Below are positions 59,343 to 64,000 of a DNA stretch of 64,000 nucleotides, piece by piece. The notes beneath the pieces were generated by a model, which saw nothing but the letters and a program-made list of their open reading frames with translations, searched no databases and had not been told where the DNA came from. Location of the stretch: contig NC_031672.1 of assembly GCF_001640025.1 (NCBI RefSeq), positions 4,154,001-4,218,000 of the forward strand, read 5' to 3'. Both the position numbers and the translations under genes were made by a program. Each line of letters starts with the position of its first letter. The first letter of the stretch is position 1. The stretch comes from Sugiyamaella lignohabitans (lineage: Eukaryota > Ascomycota > Dipodascomycetes > Dipodascales > Trichomonascaceae).

Positions 59343-61208
59343 TTAAGCCTGACTCACTTCATCAGGTAGTTCATCGTCTTCATCACCAACATGTTCCAGA
59401 TATTGGGCCTCTTTGCGGCCACGGTCCAGGTCGAGGAGGAAGTAGAATATGGCCGCTGACAGTAGCATCATGACATATAGGAAATAAAAAGTGTAACGGA
59501 TATTATGAGTTTTGTCAGTAATTAGTCCAGTTATGGCAGGACCAATAATTGACGAGCCCTTGTCAGTGACAGAGAAAAGCGAGAAGAATGTAGTTTCTTT
59601 GCCTTTGGGTATGAGAAGCGAGAAGACACTTCTACAAGTAGCATTGAGGCCACCAAGAGCAAATCCATACCAAGCGGCAAGAACGTACATCTCCCAAGGA
59701 TGTCGAAGACCAATCGATTTCGAAAAGAAACCAATGATTCCATACAAAGGAATAACAGATGCAATAAGTATCACAAATACAATTGCATTGATGGGGTTTC
59801 CACTTGGTCCCTTGAGTTTAGGACCAACCGTGGCTCCAAACATACCAGAGAAGACCGTCAAAACACCTATAACAGCCAATGAGGGAGCTGACATTTGCAA
59901 TTCGGCACGAGCAAACAATACTGCTGCTGAGTTGATAGTAGTGGCAGCATCAGATACCACAAACCAACCAAGAAGGAAGGTGGCTACATCTCGCATTTGA
60001 CGGGCCTCTTTGAAAGTAGCGTATAAAGTGTGCCATCCATATGCTATATATTCATAACATGAAAGTAAGTGATCCAATGCAATGTCATAGTAGCTATTGA
60101 GATGGGTGCCTTCCGAAGCACGAAGGCCAGGTATGCGGATGCTGCTGGCATTACTCCTTTGGTGCCTCAGTCTGTGATGCAATTGTTTGACTGACGGGGA
60201 AGGGAGATATAACGCGACAGGAATTTGAAATATTAACCACCATAAGCCCACAATAAATATGGCCACTTGAATCGGCAAGGTATTTCGTGCTGTATCGGCT
60301 GCATTCTGATTAGAAGTTTTAGCAGTGAGTGTGAGAATCAGAATCATAGTTCCGATCTGAACCAGCAAGGCAGCAAAGTAGCCAATGGCTACTCCGCGTC
60401 CACTAATTTGATTGGAAAGGTTCGCACGTTCTTTTGTTAATGATGTCAACAGTTCAATATCATCTGGGCTACCTGAAGGAGCTAGAGGAGTCGTTTCTTG
60501 TGAATCATCGAAGATACGAGTAGGAATCTCTGACTCTTCTGGGTGTGATTCGTCATTTGGCGTTTGAATTTCGCCCTCAGAAAGAGTACTGGCAGGATTA
60601 CGAGTTGGTGCTGTCGGACCATCAGTTCCGGTATTATATTTATGATCTCTGCGAGCAAGAATCTCGTTTACGAGAATTGGTAAAAATGCATTGCCACACA
60701 CCGACACCGCTCCAAAAGCTGAATTCGAAAAAATAGCTAGCAACGCTGCCACATAATAATGTTTAGGAGTAACAACTAAGAACCCACACGTTATTAACGC
60801 GCCAGCTACTGCAAAGCCTATTAATAGCTTTTTCCTGAAGTTTCCTCTGTCGGCTGCTCCGCTCATAGAAATAACTACAATTGTCTGTACCAAAACTGAA
60901 AGTGAAAATGTATATAGTGCCAAACTTGAAGTGTCAATATAAACCCCAAAGAAAGGGACGACGCATTTTTGCGGTCCGTTGCTTCCACTACCACTTCCTG
61001 GCGGGAGTTTCGGGCCGGGAGCGGGACTGATGTCGCCACCATCTCCCGGTATATCCATACAGGGGGTCAGACGGTCTTTAACCCAAACACCATTCTCTCT
61101 TGCGAATTGTTCCAAAAGAATTGGAACGTAGGTGCCTACTGCAGACACGATAAATGGTTCACATGCCCAAGAGTAGCTGAACCATCCAAGCAAATCTTTC
61201 GACGACAT
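59343..61208 (-). CDS. ATG22: vacuolar amino acid effluxer Atg22
   Basis: 621 residues, start ATG 61206-61208 (MSSKDLLGWFSYSWACEPFI), the standard Atg22 opening. About 12 membrane helices with a long hydrophilic loop (residues 210-270, acidic and Ser/Thr-rich). Other Atg22 blocks: SLALYTFSLSVLVQTIVVISMS then GAADRGNFRKKLL, SGRGVAIGYFAALLVQI, LLGWFVVSDAATTINSAAVLFA, and SRSVFSLLIPKGKE-type RSVFSLLIPKGKETTFFSLFSVTDKGSS. It exports amino acids from the vacuole after autophagic breakdown. Length is slightly above the S. cerevisiae protein because of the loop. Single exon, tail-to-tail with nothing; the next gene left (BAG) reads the same way. Confidence 0.95.
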   Translation of the reverse strand: MSSKDLLGWFSYSWACEPFIVSAVGTYVPILLEQFARENGVWVKDRLTPCMDIPGDGGDISPAPGPKLPPGSGSGSNGPQKCVVPFFGVYIDTSSLALYTFSLSVLVQTIVVISMSGAADRGNFRKKLLIGFAVAGALITCGFLVVTPKHYYVAALLAIFSNSAFGAVSVCGNAFLPILVNEILARRDHKYNTGTDGPTAPTRNPASTLSEGEIQTPNDESHPEESEIPTRIFDDSQETTPLAPSGSPDDIELLTSLTKERANLSNQISGRGVAIGYFAALLVQIGTMILILTLTAKTSNQNAADTARNTLPIQVAIFIVGLWWLIFQIPVALYLPSPSVKQLHHRLRHQRSNASSIRIPGLRASEGTHLNSYYDIALDHLLSCYEYIAYGWHTLYATFKEARQMRDVATFLLGWFVVSDAATTINSAAVLFARAELQMSAPSLAVIGVLTVFSGMFGATVGPKLKGPSGNPINAIVFVILIASVIPLYGIIGFFSKSIGLRHPWEMYVLAAWYGFALGGLNATCRSVFSLLIPKGKETTFFSLFSVTDKGSSIIGPAITGLITDKTHNIRYTFYFLYVMMLLSAAIFYFLLDLDRGRKEAQYLEHVGDEDDELPDEVSQA

Positions 61209-62036
61209 GTCGAAGTTCTGCGGGTCCGGTTAATGTCGGATTCCTTTGATTCTCGATGGTGATTCCCTACCAACTCTGCAAATATCAGGTCAAAACAGGT
61301 TTCTCAAGTTCAAAAAATGACCATCTAGTCTCCACGTGCTAGAACTCTGTCAACATAAGATGCTTGCCAGGAGTTGATACTACATGTCCAGGGCCAGGTT
61401 TAAAGGGGCAATTGTGATATTAGGGTTAATGCCCTTATTTGTCTACTTTCTGGGGTAATTTCAGGGGGTCTGCTAATTATATGGCGTTCTCAAACCACGC
61501 CCTTTAATTAGTTTGCGTGTCTGCTCAAAATTCACATAGAATTGACTCTACTTCAAGAAATGGATATCAAGGAAAAAGAGGTCACTTTTAGTGAAACAGA
61601 TTCTTTGACCACGAACAACTGGCGACAACACCTAATGGCTAGTAGTCTGCCACGGCCGTATTCTGATTTGTTAAAGTGAAAAGACAAGTAAATTTAGTAG
61701 AAGCCAAAGTATATCCAGAAGAATAAGTACAAAATTAGCCTGCTCTTAGTACTCATATATCCAACTCAGCCTGATAATAAAGCCAATGCCAACGTGCCGC
61801 TCTGAGAGTGGCGTGTGGGGCTAAATGCACGGAAATGTTTACCGAGGTGGGTGCGTACCGACGGCCAAATCCCCCGCAAAACGCAATTGAGACCTGCGGG
61901 TAATTGATCCGAGAAAAAACTGGAGAAGATTGCCAGATCCCGGACTACCCCTCTAATTGATCACATTACAACACCAGCTGTACTCGAGAATTTAAGTTTC
62001 ACCTGATAACGGAAGATAAGAGATAACCAATACAAA
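61209..62036. promoter_or_regulatory. divergent spacer between ATG22 and PXMP4
   Basis: 828 bp. AGGGG cores (stress element, Msn2/4 type in yeasts) at about 61403, 61465 and CCCCT at 61949. CACGTG at 61335. No gene or repeat recognised. Confidence 0.4.
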
Positions 62037-62879
62037 ATGGATCAAATCAACGAAATTCTCAGAGATCCTAAATACCATGACCTACTGGCTATTGTCAAAG
62101 GAACCCGCAATGGTAGGTATCTCGGATTAATACGGTAGTGGAAATGTGTCCAGAAGCTGGGGCTGTGCCCCAGACCCCACTGCTCCTCTCACTTCGCTCG
62201 AGTCGTTACGTCCACGGTTGTCCTTTGTCTCTTCTTCGGAGCAAATATTAGGAAACTGAGGTGTAAGTTCGCAAACTAACAAAGTCCAGGTGTTGTATAT
62301 GGAGCCCGGTTACGGTTCTGTCATGCGCTGGTTATGTCAGTGTTGTTTCGCAAAGGTCCAATTCGGGCCCGTCTTAATGGCATTTTCAAGTCCACATACC
62401 AACATGCCAAAGCTCTAGGAACATTTGTATTTATTTACAAGTCCGTTCTGTATATTATCAAATTGCTAAGACAGCAATCTTCTCCTCGAAAGCTTCCGAC
62501 AACGCTGAAGCAAATCCATTCTCACTCACATGCCATGGATGCTTTCTGGGCAGGTCTGATTGGTGGTTATATTGTATTTGGTCGAAACACTCCCTCGGCC
62601 GCAGGTAATTCTATTGCACAACAGATGGTACTGTACGTCTTCTCGCGAGTTATCTTAGGCTCTGCAAAGTATCTCACTGAAAAATACATGCTGGTACCAA
62701 GAGCAAAGGCTCTCACTTTGACAAATACCAGCTGGACGGTTCTTGCAAGTTTGTCTTGGGCCATTGTCATGTATTTATTTCGAACCGACCCTGGCTCACT
62801 CCAGCACTCAATGCTCCACAGCATGCGCTACTTGTATGTCGACTCTGAGACCTGGACTGGGCTCTCGGATTTCTTTTAA
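62037..62879 (+). CDS. peroxisomal membrane protein PXMP4/PMP24 (Tim17 family)
   Basis: Two exons, 62037-62112 and 62290-62879, 666 nt, 221 residues. Intron GTAGGT...ACTAACAAAGTCCAG. Splicing yields RDPKYHDLLAIVKGTRNGVVY then GARLRFCHALVMSVLFRKGP, which follows the PXMP4 opening (LQDPRYRALLALVKGARNGIVYG). Later blocks are TYQHAKALGTFVFIYKSVLY, AFWAGLIGGYIVFG and the end SMLHSMRYLYVDSETWTGLSDF. It is an integral peroxisomal membrane protein of the Tim17/22/23/PXMP4 family; its transport role is uncertain. Length is normal. Part of a GC hairpin repeat sits in the intron. Without splicing the downstream frame would appear to start at an internal methionine (62334). Confidence 0.92.
62156..62205 (+). 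repeat. GC hairpin repeat, 5'-truncated copy in PXMP4 intron, forward
   Basis: Starts at GCTGGGGC-TGT-GCCCCAG and keeps the ACCCC spacer and CTCACTTCGCTCGAGTCG end, but lacks the GCCTCCGGCG end. Loop TGT and one tail change show it is an older copy. It lies 43 bp after the donor site. Confidence 0.88.
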
Positions 62880-63410
62880 TGACCCCTACCTAGTCCTTTG
62901 TCATGTTATGTTTATAGAGTTAATGATCCGGTTACCATGTACCAATACTCTACATTACTTTAGTGGTTGGACCCTTGGCCCCGCCTCTGTAGCCCCTGCT
63001 CAGCAGGAATGGCTAGCACCGTATATATAGCAATTCAACCTAGACCACTTTGATGGACAGAGGAACCATCTGTAATCCATCAGGGGAGTCAGCGAACCGC
63101 AACTCGTATCATTGTCGAAGTATAGGTTATGTTAAAGCATTTATATATACAAAAATCCTTATGATCTGCTGGAATTTGAACGTCCTAGGATGTAGTTTTG
63201 GTTTGGTTTGGTTTTGTAGACCGAGAGAGCATGCTCACCTCCTAAATTTACACCAGATATTCCTGTTCAGGATGGGGATGACAATGGAAAGTCAAAAGAG
63301 AAAAGACAAAAAAACAAAAAAAAACTTTTTTCAAAAATGAATCGAATCAGAAGTACCTACTTAGGAAGTAAAGCGCCAACCATAACGCAATCACACTTTA
63401 TACGCTTATT
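62880..63410. other. convergent spacer between PXMP4 and the La-motif gene
   Basis: 531 bp. GGCCCCGCCTCTGTAGCCCC at about 62978-62997, followed by TGCTCAGCAGG, could be a decayed repeat copy. A-rich runs near 63308-63340 lie in the 3' region of the La-motif gene. No gene. Confidence 0.4.
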
Positions 63411-64000
63411 TTAGTTCGAGGAACTTTCGTTAGCTGGACTGCCAGATGTCGAGTTGGATTTGCTCTTAGGAACAAAGGGGACAGCAGCTGCTGCGTTGAA
63501 CTTGGGAGCCTGCTCTTCCTCTTGAACTATGGGTTGGAATCGAGGCAGTTCCTCTAAACCACCAGGGAGTCTGTCATTGACAGGTAGCACCCAGGTCTCC
63601 CAACCAATTCTGGGTCTGATTCTATCGCCAATGACTTGAGCAGATGGAGCCCAGCTGGCAGCCTCGAAAAAGAAGTTATAATCACCATTGGTCAGAGCCT
63701 TTACTCTGTTGAAATTAGCCAGAACTGATAGTGGTACTAGACCATCAGAGTTCATCTGTCTACGAAGGTACATATCCTTGCACAAGTTCTCGACGCTCAA
63801 ATAATACTCGATTTGAGCAATGATAAGACCAAGAGCAACGTCATACTGCGAAGCAGGGGGATGACTAGGGAACATCTGCTGGCCGTACATGTTATAATCG
63901 GGTTGAACAAAGTAGTTTTTGTTGAAATGCGATTGACGACGGCCATTAGCGTTAAACGAAGGCTGATAATTACGGTTGTGACTGTTAGTATTGTTGTGGT
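63411..64000 (-). CDS. La-motif RNA-binding protein (LARP/Sro9-like), 5' end cut by window
   Basis: The frame is open to the right edge, so the N-terminus is missing. The visible upstream part is Asn/Arg/Gln-rich (SHNRNYQPSFNANGRRQSH). The La motif spans roughly 63630-63860: IIAQIEYYLSVENLCKDMYLR, RQMNSDGLVPLSVLANFNRVK and ALTNGDYNFFFEAA, with the aromatic and basic residues that bind RNA 3' ends. It lacks a following RRM, as in Sro9/Slf1 and LARP1-type proteins rather than genuine La (Lhp1). These proteins bind mRNAs and polysomes. The C-terminus is short and Ser/Asn-rich after a PRFQPIVQEEEQAPKFN segment. Confidence 0.85.
   Translation of the reverse strand, partial: HNNTNSHNRNYQPSFNANGRRQSHFNKNYFVQPDYNMYGQQMFPSHPPASQYDVALGLIIAQIEYYLSVENLCKDMYLRRQMNSDGLVPLSVLANFNRVKALTNGDYNFFFEAASWAPSAQVIGDRIRPRIGWETWVLPVNDRLPGGLEELPRFQPIVQEEEQAPKFNAAAAVPFVPKSKSNSTSGSPANESSSN

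Overview
The window is nuclear DNA of an ascomycete yeast. Genes are compact and mostly one to two kilobases long. The RNase P RNA looks yeast-like, and small-subunit genes such as COX8 and COX9, a fungal zinc-cluster regulator and ATG22 are present. Thirteen introns can be read in ten genes. Nearly all start with GTAAGT, GTATGT or GTGAGT and carry a CTAAC branch site close to the 3' AG. The number of introns, the presence of NEDD8 and COP9-signalosome subunits and a FunK1-type kinase point away from Saccharomyces and towards an early-branching Saccharomycotina lineage, possibly Dipodascales (Yarrowia/Blastobotrys/Sugiyamaella relatives). That placement is inference.

Layout. 1-27 kb is housekeeping: a FunK1-like kinase cut by the left edge, an unknown disordered protein, a Tctex-1-like light chain, TRS31, NAA10, UBA3, VPS33, a divergent COX9/COX8 pair, CSN4, a POC4-like proteasome chaperone, GCN5 with a very acidic N-terminal extension, PUP2, SPC97/GCP2, an intron-bearing tRNA-Cys, the RNase P RNA gene and RAD24. 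27-44 kb holds a GRX3/4 monothiol glutaredoxin, an IFRD protein, a coiled-coil protein, ADA3/NGG1, a divergent MAS1/SDH4 pair, an SNG1-like membrane protein, CSN7 and an RS-domain cyclophilin. Almost every gap here carries copies of one GC-rich hairpin repeat. 44-55 kb has an accessory, metabolic flavour: an ARG81-like zinc-cluster regulator, two ACS-type major-facilitator transporters, a Gfo/Idh/MocA oxidoreductase and a PI-PLC X-domain protein. 55-64 kb returns to cellular functions: GID8 behind a long open frame, a UBL-BAG co-chaperone, ATG22, PXMP4/PMP24 and a La-motif protein cut by the right edge.

Shared themes. Protein modification and turnover are well represented: UBA3, CSN4 and CSN7 (NEDD8 cycle), PUP2 and POC4 (proteasome), GID8 (CTLH ligase), and ATG22 and VPS33 (vacuole/autophagy). 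GCN5 and ADA3 belong to the same acetyltransferase module. COX8, COX9, SDH4 and MAS1 are mitochondrial and sit in two divergent pairs, with CCAAT boxes suited to HAP control.

The most unusual signal is the repeat family. It is a unit of about 60 bp made of consecutive GC-rich hairpins, starting TGCCTCCGGCGG and ending CTCGAGTCG. It occurs alone or as inverted pairs of 160-205 bp, lies between genes or inside introns, and is concentrated between 27 and 44 kb. Hairpin stems show compensatory changes between copies while loops vary, so the fold rather than the sequence seems to be kept. It resembles the GC clusters of organelle genomes but here sits in nuclear DNA. No coding capacity and no target-site duplication was seen.
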